From: Zygnema cylindricum
Taxonomy: Eukaryota; Streptophyta; Zygnematophyceae; Zygnematales; Zygnemataceae
Length of the DNA stretch: 62,000 nucleotides
Assembly (NCBI GenBank): GCA_037447655.1
Contig: JBBHKE010001244.1
Span: forward strand, 164,346-226,345
Direction of reading: 5' to 3'
Shown here: piece by piece, positions 41,701 through 51,830 of the stretch
Position numbering within the stretch: position 1 is the first letter of the stretch
Layout: the number at the start of each line of letters is the position of its first letter
Translations under genes and position numbers: made by a program
The notes under the pieces: model-generated
Databases searched by the model: none
What the model was told of the DNA's origin: nothing
Seen by the model: the letters and a program-made list of their open reading frames with translations, nothing else

Positions 41701-44700
41701 TACTCTGGCCATTAGCTTGCTTGGATGATGGCCGGACAGCATGAGGGAGATTAGCATGCCCCCTTGCCTTCCTTACAGTTTTTGGATTGCCTTTCATCAG
41801 ATGACATCCCCTGGTAGGAGTTCTTCGACCAAGCTTGTCATGACAGGCAAGCGAGTGCCCTATAGTATCGATGCCTGTTCTGGTTGTGCCATGTCTATTC
41901 AACTGATTTATGTCCTTCACATCTGTTGTGACCTTTCGACGTTTCTGCATCAACTCAACCCTGGTTCCTCCGCCAGCTTCAAACGCCTGACAGCTCCGTT
42001 TTTCATGAACAACTTTCAAATCTCTCTGTCTATAGCAACTAGATTGCTGCTGCTGTTGACGCTGCCTCTGCTGCTGTTGCTGTTGTTGAAGCAGCATAAA
42101 ATTGTTCACAATTTCTTCTTCATTTCCATGGTTGGGAGGCCCATTCCAGTCTACCTTCTCTAAAAGCTTATCTACATTCTTCATGCTGTGAAAAACATCT
42201 CTTACTAATTGGCCTTGTTGATTTCCAGGTTCCAACATCTTTTTTGTATCTAACAAGGCTACAAGGCTCCGTACTGCTACTCTAGCCTCACTCACAGCCC
42301 CGTGAGTAAACTTGCCTTTACCCGCCAGACTATGAAAGAGCACACAGCCTTTGGACCAGAAGTGTTCCAAGGTTCCAGCTTCCTTTTCTGCAGATATTCT
42401 CCAGCCTTGTTCCGCTTCCAGGGCAGCTTCCAGCTCTGCCACCCGCATCTGGACGACATAGAAAGTCGTCGAGTGGCCACACTTAATGGTCAGTCTTCAG
42501 AAGCTAAAACTTTTTTCTATGAACAGAATTAACAACTTGTGTATTCAATCATGCGAGCCTCGATAAAAAATCATAAATCCATCGACACCTTACCCCAACT
42601 TTATAAAGACCCCATTCTGAAGGCAGAAAGAGCAGAACACCCTCAGTTCGATTAGACTTAAAACTAACTCAGAAAAATCTGCAACCTAGAGCTTTGTCTT
42701 TTTTTCAAATGACATTGTCTCCAGCACTGAAAACCATTAACAAAACCCTTTTCTCCCTTCCTTTAAGTCAGCTTGGTGACAACCTGCAGAAACCTGCTTG
42801 CGTGTGCGTGAAAAATAGTCCATGCCCCGAACGAAGCTGCATTACCTTTATTTTTATTACATTGAAGAATGCCAATTGGGATTGAGAGCTATCCTGTACC
42901 TTTAGAACAATACTTGCTTCACCAATAGTCGTGAAGAATTCACGTCATATTGACTTAACAAAGTCCAAAAAAGATTACATCTAAACTACAGCATTCCGCA
43001 GTGAAAGACAACAGATATCATTACTAGCTGTTCACAGTAACATAGTCTCTGATACAAGGCTACAGGAGCTTTCCGGCCATTTATGTTTTCCGCAATATTG
43101 TATTGTATTCTAATTCATTTTATGTGGCCCAGAAAAAGTTTTATATATATATATATATATATATAAATCAAATTTTGCTAAATATTACAAGATTTAAAAG
43201 CAAAACGAAACATATCTGCATTACAGAGGTTACATGCAGAACGGGATTGATTATGAATTCAAAAACAAAATCGCACTTGCAGCATACCTTAGAAGCATGA
43301 AGCTCCTGCCCCAAATCTGTGTTGCTAGCTGGTAAGTTTTGAGGTTGACAATTCACAAACCTGCTGTGCAAAACGTGCTGTATAAGGTCACATCCAGGCA
43401 ATGACAAAATTGAAGTGCAAAAGTCAATTGTAACAGGAATATTTCTGGAAAACACAGCAGGAAGCACAAGAGACTAACACACAACGGTTCTCTTTATCCA
43501 TAAGGTTGCAAGAAATGAAACGATCAGCAACACTAAACCAGAAATTACAACAACCATAAGTTGATTGAAGCAACGACAGGAATTGAAAACAACCTGTCAT
43601 TAGCCACATTCCGTGAGCATGTCACCTCCAGTCCATCTGGGAAAAGTTTCAATCGGATGTCCGCAATCTGACGGTCAAGCCTGCACAAATACAAATTCAC
43701 CGGACAACAGCATCACGTTTGTGGCCCCAGTGCAAACTTGGAGACCTAACCTTGATGAAAAGGGAAATGGCACTAATAACAGGAGGAAAAACAGGAAATG
43801 TAGAACCATCAGGATGTGAGCACGCATCAGCTACATTCATGCAGTGAAGGTTATAAAAAAGTGATAGCAATTTAAGGACATTGACAAATTTAACAACCGT
43901 CCCAAGGATGCATTGATAGATTTAACAACAGCATGGATGGACAACAGAGAACAGCAAAAAACTGTACGACCAAGACTTTCCCTCGATGACAAGAAAGGTA
44001 AATACAGGCATCCAGTTCTGACGCTAAGGCTCTCTTTTGTAGCAGCTTGGCTTAAGAGTTTTCCAGATACTTGATTTCCAGCAAAACCATTGTTTCAAGA
44101 AGTTCCATGCAAAATCTGTTCAATTAAGTTCAGCCTTATCAATAATTAAAAGAGTTCTTCCAAACCTGAGTGCTTCAAAAGGCCGATGACCCAAACTGAC
44201 TTTACATTCGGGACAAAAGTTCTCTCGGCCATCCTCCAACCGCTTTGTGATACATTTGTGACAAACTGCCAGAATTACACAATTTTCTCAGAAAGATGTT
44301 GAAGAAGAATGACGTCATGAAACTATTCAACAACCTCTGCCCTAGCATTGCCTTGAGCTATTATTACCATGGCAAAAACTTATCGAATGATTCACATTTA
44401 TCCAGTAGGTTCACTAATCAAAACATAAAAAATAAATAGCTTCACTGCTTTTTTTCCTCTTGTTACCTATAATCTTCCCTAATGTAAATACACTTGTGAT
44501 TAACATGGGCCAACCCTGAACAAAATATTGCATGAAGTCCCTGCGTCTCAAATACGAATGAAGAAAATTCACAAGCTCTAATACCCTGAGAAAATTCAGA
44601 ATTTCTACGATGTTTGATGCCTGATTGGGAGCATTAGCACTCACACGTGTGGAGACATTCCACAATGGTTGTTGCCTTTTGACAAAGACGGCCGCAAAGA

Positions 44701-44759
44701 GGACATTCTAAGCACTTATACAGCTCGTCCTTTGATACTTTTGTTATCTTGGGAGCCAT
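35761..44759 (-). CDS. Large RING protein of Polycomb/DRIP type with MBD-like module and EAR motifs
   Basis: The seven-exon model is 44759-44645, 44265-44166, 43680-43594, 43360-43288, 42448-41090, 39200-38915 and 38579-35761. All junctions are GT-AG and all phases agree, giving about 1612 residues. Residues 19-59 form a C3HC4 RING (CPLC, ECLHTFCHKC, CPEC). It continues SLGHRPFEALRLDRQIADIRLKLFP, the pattern of PCGF/BMI1 and plant DRIP RINGs, so E3 ubiquitin ligase activity is likely. Residues 126-145 look like a coiled coil and 246-260 are Q-rich; basic KRRKV and RRQRRRK segments suggest nuclear location. Residues about 595-645 (VPDGWGWQVGRRS, then SDLDLLRYFRN) resemble a methyl-CpG-binding domain. 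The tail is low-complexity with DLNSLP (37197-37180) and LPLDL (36885-36871), EAR-type co-repressor motifs. A RAWUL domain was not found. I do not know a named orthologue; a chromatin or repressor role is inference. Confidence 0.8.
39295..39921. mobile_element. Old hAT-like element in an intron of the RING gene, copy 5
   Basis: The termini TAGAGTTGCTCATC and GATGAGCAACACTA form a 14-base inverted repeat with one mismatch. The flanking octamers CTATGTAC and CTAGATAC agree at 6 of 8 positions. The interior has the ATATCG/CGATAT-rich texture of the family. It lies in the 1889-bp intron 39201-41089, 94 bases from the acceptor of the Trp-rich exon. Confidence 0.65.
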
Positions 44760-45333
44760 GGCATAAACATATCAGCCCAGAGGCTCCACTTCTAAAGGAG
44801 ACAGAACTTGGTATTAATCTATATTCCTTTTGTTAGAGTCTTAGAGAGCTCATTTCCGCAAGCGCGGCTTAATTTTGCTACTTCGCGCGCAAGCTCTTAC
44901 GTATTGAACGTGCAGATATACATATATACTTATGGCCTTATGCACACCATGCAAGCCTGTCAAAGATTTCTGACCAGAATCAAGTGGCTAACGTGATGTT
45001 GTATATCGAGCGATTTCATGGACGCTACATCGCAGTATCGATACAGCCACCTTGAAAGTCCGAAAGTACAGTACTGAATTTTACAATATAGTTCGATATT
45101 CAATAGATGCCAATGCCCAATATATACACCCGATATTTTGTATGGTAATTTGTATGAAAAATCTTCACCAAACAAAGGGCAGATGCTTTAATGTATCGTG
45201 TTTTTTCTGTCTTTTTGCTCCAAAATTCAATCCCCAACGAGGAAATCTATTGCCGTATAAAAAAATTGCTTTTACGCTTTTACCACATTATAGTGAATGT
45301 TGCAATTCTGTGTCCCCCATTATGGACCAAAAT
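44760..45333 (-). promoter_or_regulatory. Upstream region of the RING gene
   Basis: Only about 575 bases separate the ATG (context GCCATGG) from the LTR at 45334, so the promoter is short or overlaps the LTR. No TATA box was fixed. The 45000-45060 part has a few CGATAT-like motifs. Confidence 0.35.
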
Positions 45334-46302
45334 TGAGGAAGCCTCTAGGTAGTTTTACTCTAACCCACTTTCAACTAGAGCAACTGCCACCCAAGCAGAC
45401 AAATAGACAATCTGACTACACCCCTATGCAGTCTGGCCTCCCTTGAGTCCACAACAAAAAGAATCACTGAAAACGCCCAACCAGACGATTAATTATCAAT
45501 TGGCAAAGATGCCAATATTTATACAAGCTTGTTGGGAGAGAGGCGGCTACCTCCTCCATCCTCTAAGTCCTAAACCCCTTTCACAACCCCTATCTACTGA
45601 TGTACGAACCAATCAGAAGACTGTACAGTATAGAAAGGTACTAAGGTCGATGTGCTTTCTGTACGGCTTGTGTACGACAAGGCCATGGAGTAGACGCCTG
45701 TCTCCTTCGGACTTGTCCTCATGCTCTCGAGATTCCTACATCCCAAATATATCTTGCCACGTGTCGCCAGGTCATGTTACGTCCGAAAACTTCCAAGGCG
45801 GCTATTCCGGGGATCTCGACGATGATGCAGGCTGTCTGATCCAAACCGGCTTTTAATGCTCGCCCTTCAAAACAAATGTCCGATACACTTGTTTCGTGCG
45901 CACTATAAAATCCAACTGGTTTCTATGTTTGTCTAATAGTAATTCCGTTAATAGGACTAATGCACTAGTTACTGTTTAAATAGCAATCACACCTTATGTA
46001 TCCTAACGGACTACTACGACAGACTGGTAAGGGCTAACGTCTACGCCTCGCCCTGCCGATTTGGAGGTTCGAGTCCTACTGGACTCAACCCGTTTGGTTG
46101 AGAGTGACTTATGTCACTATTTAGCCCTGCCTAAGGAGCTAAGGCAGCCATGGCTCCACCGCCCTTTCTCTCCTTTAGTGAATACAACAAGTGTGGGGGC
46201 TAGAGAGAGACGGTGGAGGCAGGCTGTCTGTGCTTTTTCTTTTAGCTAATATAACTAATTAAGACCTAGAAAATACATCCCCTAAATTTAGTGATGTCAA
46301 CA
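45334..46302 (-). mobile_element. 3' LTR of a copia element (family B)
   Basis: It begins TGTTGACATC on the minus strand (46302), next to a polypurine tract, and runs to about 45334, where TGAGGAAGCCTCTAGG matches the family A LTR end in part. The length of about 969 bp fits an LTR. The left end may be slightly truncated. No partner LTR is visible before the gap. Confidence 0.7.
46022..46090 (+). promoter_or_regulatory. tRNA-like segment in the family B LTR
   Basis: ACTGGTAAGGGCTAACG resembles box A, and GGAGGTTCGAGTCCTAC contains GGTTCGAGTCC, a perfect box B. It occupies the same relative position and strand as the tRNA-like segment in family A. It does not fold into a full cloverleaf by eye and is not called a tRNA gene. 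Confidence 0.35.
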
Positions 46303-46315
46303 CTCCCCTTATTTT
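46303..46315 (-). promoter_or_regulatory. Polypurine tract of the family B copia element
   Basis: AAAATAAGGGGAG on the minus strand is identical to 9025-9037 and lies between the pol remnant and the LTR terminus. Confidence 0.8.
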
Positions 46316-47136
46316 CTAGTCTAATTTCAGTTTCTCTTTAAAACCACATATTTCTCTACAATACTTAAGCTTGGGAGAGGGCACATGTTTTGCCATCATA
46401 TCAGCCACCATTTCCTCATCACCCCTGTACACCAGATTCACAATTTTATTTTCTACCTTTTCCCTCACAAAACTCAACCTTATATCCATGTGCTTAGCCT
46501 TGAAATGATGTTTACAATTGGTAGCAATTGCAATTGCAGCCTGATTATCACAAAACACTTCATGCACTCCCTTCTTCATGTACCCCACTTCTTGCAACAA
46601 AGACTTGACCCACATAAGTTCTTTCACAGCAGAACAAGAGGTCATGTATTCAGCCTCCATAGTGGAATGAGAAACCACCTTTTGTTGTTTGCTTCTCCAT
46701 CAACAAGCACCTTCCTCCACATACAACACATTCCCAGAAGTGCATCTTCTCATAGGTGCATCCTTATAACTGGCATCACTCCTGGTAGTGATGTCAGTGT
46801 GCTCCCCTCCCAAATGCAACCATAAATCCCTAGTTCCCACTAGGTATCTCATCACTCTCTTAGATTCCTCCCAGTCTCTCTTCCTAGGGTCATTAAGACT
46901 CCTACTAAGGACTCCAACTGTTGCTGCTATGTCAGGCCTAGTACAATTCATAAAGTAAATAAAACTTCCTACAACCTGTCCGTAAGAAATAAACTTCATA
47001 AACTGTCTCTCTTCTGGACTCATCTGATCATCTAGTATTATCACTCCTCCTTCTACACTCCAATCACTTACTTTTTTCAAGTCCATGGGAGTGGTACAAC
47101 TATTTGCCTTTTCCATCTGAAATTTCTTAAGCATAT
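46316..47136 (-). pseudogene. Copia pol C-terminal remnant (reverse-transcriptase end and RNase H)
   Basis: Two adjoining frames carry MLKKFQMEKANS, YFMNCTRPDIAA, YLVGTRDLWLHLGG and RSDASYKDAPMRR, then STMEAEY, FCDNQAAIA and DIRLSFVREK. They align with the last 380 residues of the pol at 9038. A single in-frame TGA replaces the Trp codon after GAC at about 46697. The upstream part is cut off at 47136 by a family A LTR on the opposite strand. Confidence 0.85.
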
Positions 47137-47771
47137 TGTAGAAACTAATGGTTTTTAAGTATTTTCTAGGTCTGAAAAGAAATATAGAAGCCGAGGCAGT
47201 CTATCTCTAACTTCTCTCTCCAACTCTCAAACTTGTCGCAGTCACTGAGAAATTGGAGAGGAAGCTAGAGCCATGGCTACCTTGGCTATCCTGAGGTTTA
47301 CGGGAAATTTATATTAGTTAGGGTTTATTTATTTAAAAGGTATGTGCCGGCGACAGGAATTGATCCTTGTACCTACCGGCCGGCAGACAGGAAATAGCCG
47401 GTAGCCCTAGCCGTTAAGTCTAGGATTAATGTTACGTAGTATATAGTTTAATAATTAATTAAATATGTATACGTACGATTATTCATTTAACTATAATAGA
47501 TTACGGGATACATAGATCCGGGAATATATAAAGTACGGATTACGGTACGGACTAAAATCAATACCGCGCATTTGTTTCGTAAGTGAAACAAATACCGCAC
47601 ATGTATTTATTACGGCTACGATTAAATTAGATTCTAATCGGACGGCCGCAATTAGCGCCGAGATCGCGGAGGAAGATTTCGGCGGTTTGTGGCCATCGCC
47701 ACATCGGATGACACGTGGCGAAATTACGTTGGATCGTGGAATCTCAGGAGATTATGGCACCTAATCCGGAT
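47137..47771 (+). mobile_element. Family A LTR, 5' part, ending at the assembly gap
   Basis: It begins TGTAGAAACTAATGG exactly like the LTRs of 7983-14416 but on the + strand. It continues in register through the tRNA-like segment and the ACACGTGGCGAAATT part to the N run. It is inserted into the pol remnant. The rest of the element, if present, is missing from the assembly. Confidence 0.85.
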
Positions 47772-47781
47772 NNNNNNNNNN
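47772..47781. other. Assembly gap (10 N)
   Basis: Ten N bases interrupt a copia LTR. The right side resumes in poly-G and CA-rich sequence unrelated to the LTR, so the true gap could be much longer than ten bases. Confidence 1.
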
Positions 47782-47985
47782 CACAATATAGTGGGGGGGG
47801 GGGGGGGGAAAATGTGACACACACACTCAGTAGACTGTTCGTCGGTACCGACGGAGTCAGATGACTCACACACACAGTGTAAAAGGGGGGGGGGGGGTGG
47901 TGATATAACACTCAAGGGGGGGATGGTGATATAACACTCAAGGGTATTGCACACACTAACAGGACATTCCACTGTGTCCTAACCA
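47782..47985. repeat. G-homopolymer-rich, low-complexity sequence after the gap
   Basis: G runs at about 47791-47807 and 47885-47897, and a short duplicated phrase GGTGATATAACACTCAAGGG (near 47899 and 47927). No gene was seen. Such runs are typical places for assembly to fail. Confidence 0.7.
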
Positions 47986-48515
47986 CACTAGGTTCTAGAA
48001 CTACAAAATCAAATCACATTCCACTGCGTTGCTATGCTGCTATGCTGCCATGCTGCGCTAGTCTGACATCGCAGTTGCGCTAGTCAAACATCGTAGCCAT
48101 AGCAGTTGATCCATTCCGCCCTCAACGAACTAAGTCTTTGTAACCCTATTACACACGGAATTTGATAAAAATATGTCGAAAGTTGATAAAGTTGTGCACA
48201 CTAGGTTGTATAACTACAAAATCAAATCACATTCCACTGCGTTGTTATGCTGCCATGCTGCGCTAGTCTGACATCGCAGTTGCGTTGGTCGAACATCGCA
48301 GCCATTGCAGTTGATCCATTCCGCCCTCAACGAACTAAGTCCTTGTAACCCTGTTACACACGGAATTTGATAAAAATGTGCCGAAAGATGATGAAGTTGT
48401 GCGTATGCCAGCATTCGAACCCGCCCTCAACGAACTAAGTCATTGTAACCTTGTTACACACGGAATTTGATAAAAATGTGCCGAAAGATGATGAAGTTGT
48501 GCGTATGCCGACATG
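47986..48515. repeat. 213-bp tandem repeat, two and a half copies
   Basis: Units start at 47986 and 48199 (CACTAGGTT...), each holding ATTCCACTGCGTTG, TAGTCTGACATCGCAGTTGCG and CGCCCTCAACGAACTAAGTC. A partial third unit at about 48415-48515 repeats the CCCTCAACGAACTAAGTC to GTTGTGCG part. Confidence 0.85.
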
Positions 48516-48639
48516 CGAACCCGTGTGTGACAAAACTTGAGCGTAGCGTACTTTCACATTCTCAACTACCAATTGATGATAGAATTCCGATCCTTACATG
48601 AAGTGCCATTTTTATCTAAATATTTATACATTTAACGGA

Positions 48640-49625
48640 AAACTTGCGAACTGCGCTATACGTATTTTTGTTTTTTTTTAACTGTACGGAATTGTACGGA
48701 TAAAAATTCATTAACGATTTTTTACGATTTGTTCAAAAGGTTCAATGCGTTCGTTACGTATAACTCGTCACCATTGAAACGTTCGCACTAATGTTCAAAT
48801 CGCGTTGTTTTTTCCTTTTTTGCGATTGAAACGTATAATTCGTGACTTTTGAAAAAATCGTAAAAAAACGTGTACTGTAAACTGAAAGTGGAAATTTACG
48901 GAAACCTGTAAACTAATTACTGTAACTGTACATTTTTTTACGGATATGTGCGGAATAAAACGGGAAATAAGCGTCGTACTTATTGGTACTTTCTGTTTAG
49001 TGAAATGAACAAAAATACCACGGAAGTTGTACGTTATATAATCGAAAATGTATGTACGTACATTTTCGAAATGTACGTACATTTTCGAAAAGAGACGTTG
49101 AACGTCACAATAATTTCTCGCGTTCAGTTTGAAATTTGTACAGGCGTCTTCTTCAATATTTTTTGAAAGAAGACGCCATGGAACATTGAAAACGAAACCT
49201 CGAGGAAGCCGCTTCCCCATATCCTACCCTCCTCCCTCCCAAGCTTTTTACTATCCTCGCCTCCGAACTTTGGACTTCGGCTCGGACAGACGAAATTTCA
49301 TAAAATTTTTCCTTCGTGGCATTCGAACCCGGGGGCGTTAAGTTTGTGGTTTGCCCTGTGGTGAGCGATTGGACTACCAGTTGGTGGAGTTCCGATACCA
49401 TCAATGAGTGTGATAAATTTATAAAGAGTTTTTTGTCTTACTACTCATTTCACTAAAAAAACTTGCAAACTGCGTTATATTTAATAGTTTTTTGTTTTTT
49501 GTTTTTTATGTACGGAATAGTACGGAAGGAAATTCATTAACGATTTTTTACGATTTGATCAAAAGGTTCAATGCGTTTGTTACGTATAATTCGTCGCGTA
49601 CGGTACGTTCGCACTAATCGCCGTG
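48640..49625 (-). mobile_element. Candidate TRIM-like element with terminal direct repeats
   Basis: Direct repeats at about 48640-48795 and 49450-49625 share CATTAACGATTTTTTACGATTTG and AAAAGGTTCAATGCG. Between them lie about 650 bases with no coding frame. On the minus strand, just inside the right-hand repeat, GATGGTATCGGAACTCC resembles the tRNA-Met primer site TGGTATCAGAGCC, and GGGTTCGAATGCC resembles box B. A diverged relative of the interior runs in the opposite direction at 56040-56720. Terminal TG/CA borders were not fixed. Confidence 0.35.
49041..49088. repeat. Short repeat/palindrome of ATGTACGTACATTTTCGAAA
   Basis: TGTACGTACATTTTCGAAA occurs twice in tandem and forms self-complementary GTACGTAC cores inside the candidate TRIM. 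Confidence 0.8.
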
Positions 49626-50034
49626 AACAACTATGCTTTGAAGTGCTATAACTGTGGCCAAGTATAGTACGCACTGTAATATATTCAAAATTTTGCATTC
49701 GATTATTATAAAAATGAAAAAGCCGCAAAAAACGAGCAAACGCTTATAGTACGCACAATGACGTATCTTAGTGTGGACAAAGGTTTTTTGCGCTTTGGAA
49801 CGGAACTGCGCTAAACCTTGCGATTTTTCGCACGCGCGAGCACGCTGATTGGGGCCACAACTCGTTTTCTCCGCGCGACTGAATGTTTAGGGTTATTTTT
49901 TCTCTTGTTTTTGTTTTATTATAAAAAACACAAAACAAACCCTATGATAGCCTATTCCCACCAGAGAATTTGATTTTCCGGAAACTCATCGGAAAACGTA
50001 CACGCTTCGACGTCATCAAACATAGGCGCGAAAA

Positions 50035-51511
50035 CAAACCAAAGAGAACGATTTTATTTCCAAGAACGCGATGGTAATACCATCAAAGTACAGAACATGA
50101 TTGTCACTAAAAAGTTTTGATGACCAACAAAGGTTAAAGACCAAAATCCTAAAGGACTAAAAACACAACAAAAATGCGTGAAAAGCCTAAAAGGAATGGA
50201 AGAAAGCAAGTACAACAAAACCAAACTATGGAAACACTACAAACTAACATAGACGCTAAACCCTCAAACTATACATATCTAAAGATCAAAACTATGGATA
50301 TCGTCTATATGCGTTGGGTGGCGCGGCAGTAAGTCTCGCAGTCCTCGACCATCATTCACAACCGTGCTCGGTCGAATAATGGTCGAAGCTTGGGAACGTT
50401 GAAGGGCGTCAGAGATGCGTTGGCGGTAGAAAGCCGACATGAGAGCTGGAGAAAGGCTATCTGGCCCTCTAACTTTGAAAGATCGTCGAGCGCAGTCGCG
50501 CAAAAATTTGTCGAAAGACGGGTCCAAGGTCCCAAATATCTCCAAAGCAAATGGTGTGAAGCTATCAGCTGGGTCTCGGTGAGCGTAGTCACGTTCTTTT
50601 GAAGCCGCTGCATCCCGAGCTGCAACACCAGTATGTAATGCCGCGCGCGAGGAAACATGGGATCTCGTAGGGTCTGTGAGGACTACATCCCCCAATGTTC
50701 TCGCCGCGCCATGTAGAAAAATTAGATCCACACGAGGTCCCCGTGTACCTCTAGATTGAGAACGTGGTAGTAATATGTGCGACACCTCGCGCTTGATTGT
50801 GTACCCTGCTTCAGAACCCACGGCAGCGATAGCATCCCGTACCATGTCGTGTGTTGTTGTTCGCTCCCCACCGTGTGAGCAACGTAGCAAATGTACCCCT
50901 TGCTCGTCTATCGATTGACCACCAATGCAACGGGGCTTGCCTAAAAGGGAAGGGTGCGGCAAGCCAAGTCGTAAGCGAAGCGCAACAGAAAATTGAGGAG
51001 AAGATAAACGGAGCGAAGTGAAAATTGGTGTAGCAATAAGCCAAGCTCCAGCCCCAGGCCCGGAGCACGATCGAAGTCGGCTTCGCGCTTCAACCGTAGG
51101 GAGCGCCTGAGGTAGATCATTGAATTCGGCGGCGGCTACCTTATCGGCGATGTGTTGTTGCACGCGTGAGTGAATACCGGTGATGAGAGAAGGGAACGCG
51201 GGAACTTCAGCTTGGGCCTCAACTGGTAAAAGCGCTCGAGAGGACAATAATGCTTGTTGGAATGAGAGCGAACCCTCGTCGACGTGAGAGACCGCATGAG
51301 CTAGAATAGGAGTGTCGTCCACCAAAAACCTTGAAGTAATAATTGATGCCACCAAAGCCCAACTCCTTAGGGAAGCGGATGGTGCCAATGTGGCTGTAGG
51401 ACGCAAACCGAGACCCCCGCAAGAGACTGATAAAGCAGCTTGTCTACGAGCGAGGAGGCCTTCCTGCCTTCCACGGGCACGCGAATCGAGCTCATCAAAT
51501 AACTTTATCAA
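50035..51511 (-). mobile_element. LINE 2, 5'-truncated copy with 3' region
   Basis: This includes the open frame 50279-51511 and a 3' region to about 50035 with AATAAAATCG on the minus strand. The 5' end is truncated inside the linker that follows the reverse transcriptase. The 3' flank (TTTGTTTTCGCGCCTATG on the minus strand) also occurs at 60628-60650 without a LINE, which helps to define the insertion edge. Confidence 0.75.
50279..51511 (-). CDS. LINE C-terminal region with Cys/His motif and restriction-like endonuclease
   Basis: The 410-codon frame is uninterrupted and matches LINE 1 from PEGSFARQQ to its end. Residues about 1-140 are a linker with SLRSWALVASIITSRF. A short Cys/His cluster (CIGGQ...HLLRC) follows, then the endonuclease-like block PRVDLIFLHG with GDVVLTDPT and SKERDYAHRD, FGTLD and FLRDCAR. 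The reverse-transcriptase core is absent because of truncation. The frame starts at a TTG, not at a true initiator. It is open but cannot act alone. Confidence 0.8.
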   Translation of the reverse strand: MIKLFDELDSRARGRQEGLLARRQAALSVSCGGLGLRPTATLAPSASLRSWALVASIITSRFLVDDTPILAHAVSHVDEGSLSFQQALLSSRALLPVEAQAEVPAFPSLITGIHSRVQQHIADKVAAAEFNDLPQALPTVEARSRLRSCSGPGAGAWLIATPIFTSLRLSSPQFSVALRLRLGLPHPSLLGKPRCIGGQSIDEQGVHLLRCSHGGERTTTHDMVRDAIAAVGSEAGYTIKREVSHILLPRSQSRGTRGPRVDLIFLHGAARTLGDVVLTDPTRSHVSSRAALHTGVAARDAAASKERDYAHRDPADSFTPFALEIFGTLDPSFDKFLRDCARRSFKVRGPDSLSPALMSAFYRQRISDALQRSQASTIIRPSTVVNDGRGLRDLLPRHPTHIDDIHSFDL

Positions 51512-51830
51512 AAATCACCTTGCGAGGTAATTTTCGTTAAAGTTTCAATGAAAAAATGAACAACGAATGAAAAAATGTATACGCACGCGCCACACGAGTT
51601 CATAAATTTGAGTACTCGCTATTTTTTTCATTGGCCGTCAAGAGCATGTACGAAATAAATCGCAGGGGTCTACGACCTTTGAGGGTCCTTAATTAGAAGT
51701 TTACACCGTCACCTCCTCTCCCTCTCCCTCTCACACTCCCGCTCCTATCTCACATTTCTTCGAATAAAAGACGACGGTACAGTACTAGTATAAAATGAAA
51801 GAGCTTTAACAAATAAGCTTTTTGACTACT
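51512..51830. other. Spacer without recognised features
   Basis: A short CT-rich stretch (51712-51745) is present. No gene or RNA was seen. Confidence 0.4.

Noticed and set aside
43168-43467. 99-codon minus-strand frame taken as a separate gene
   Set aside because: Its middle (43288-43360) is exon 4 of the RING gene with proper splice sites; the rest is intron.
47724-47972. Minus-strand 82-codon frame crossing the N run
   Set aside because: It includes unknown residues from the gap and G-run translations, so it is an artefact.
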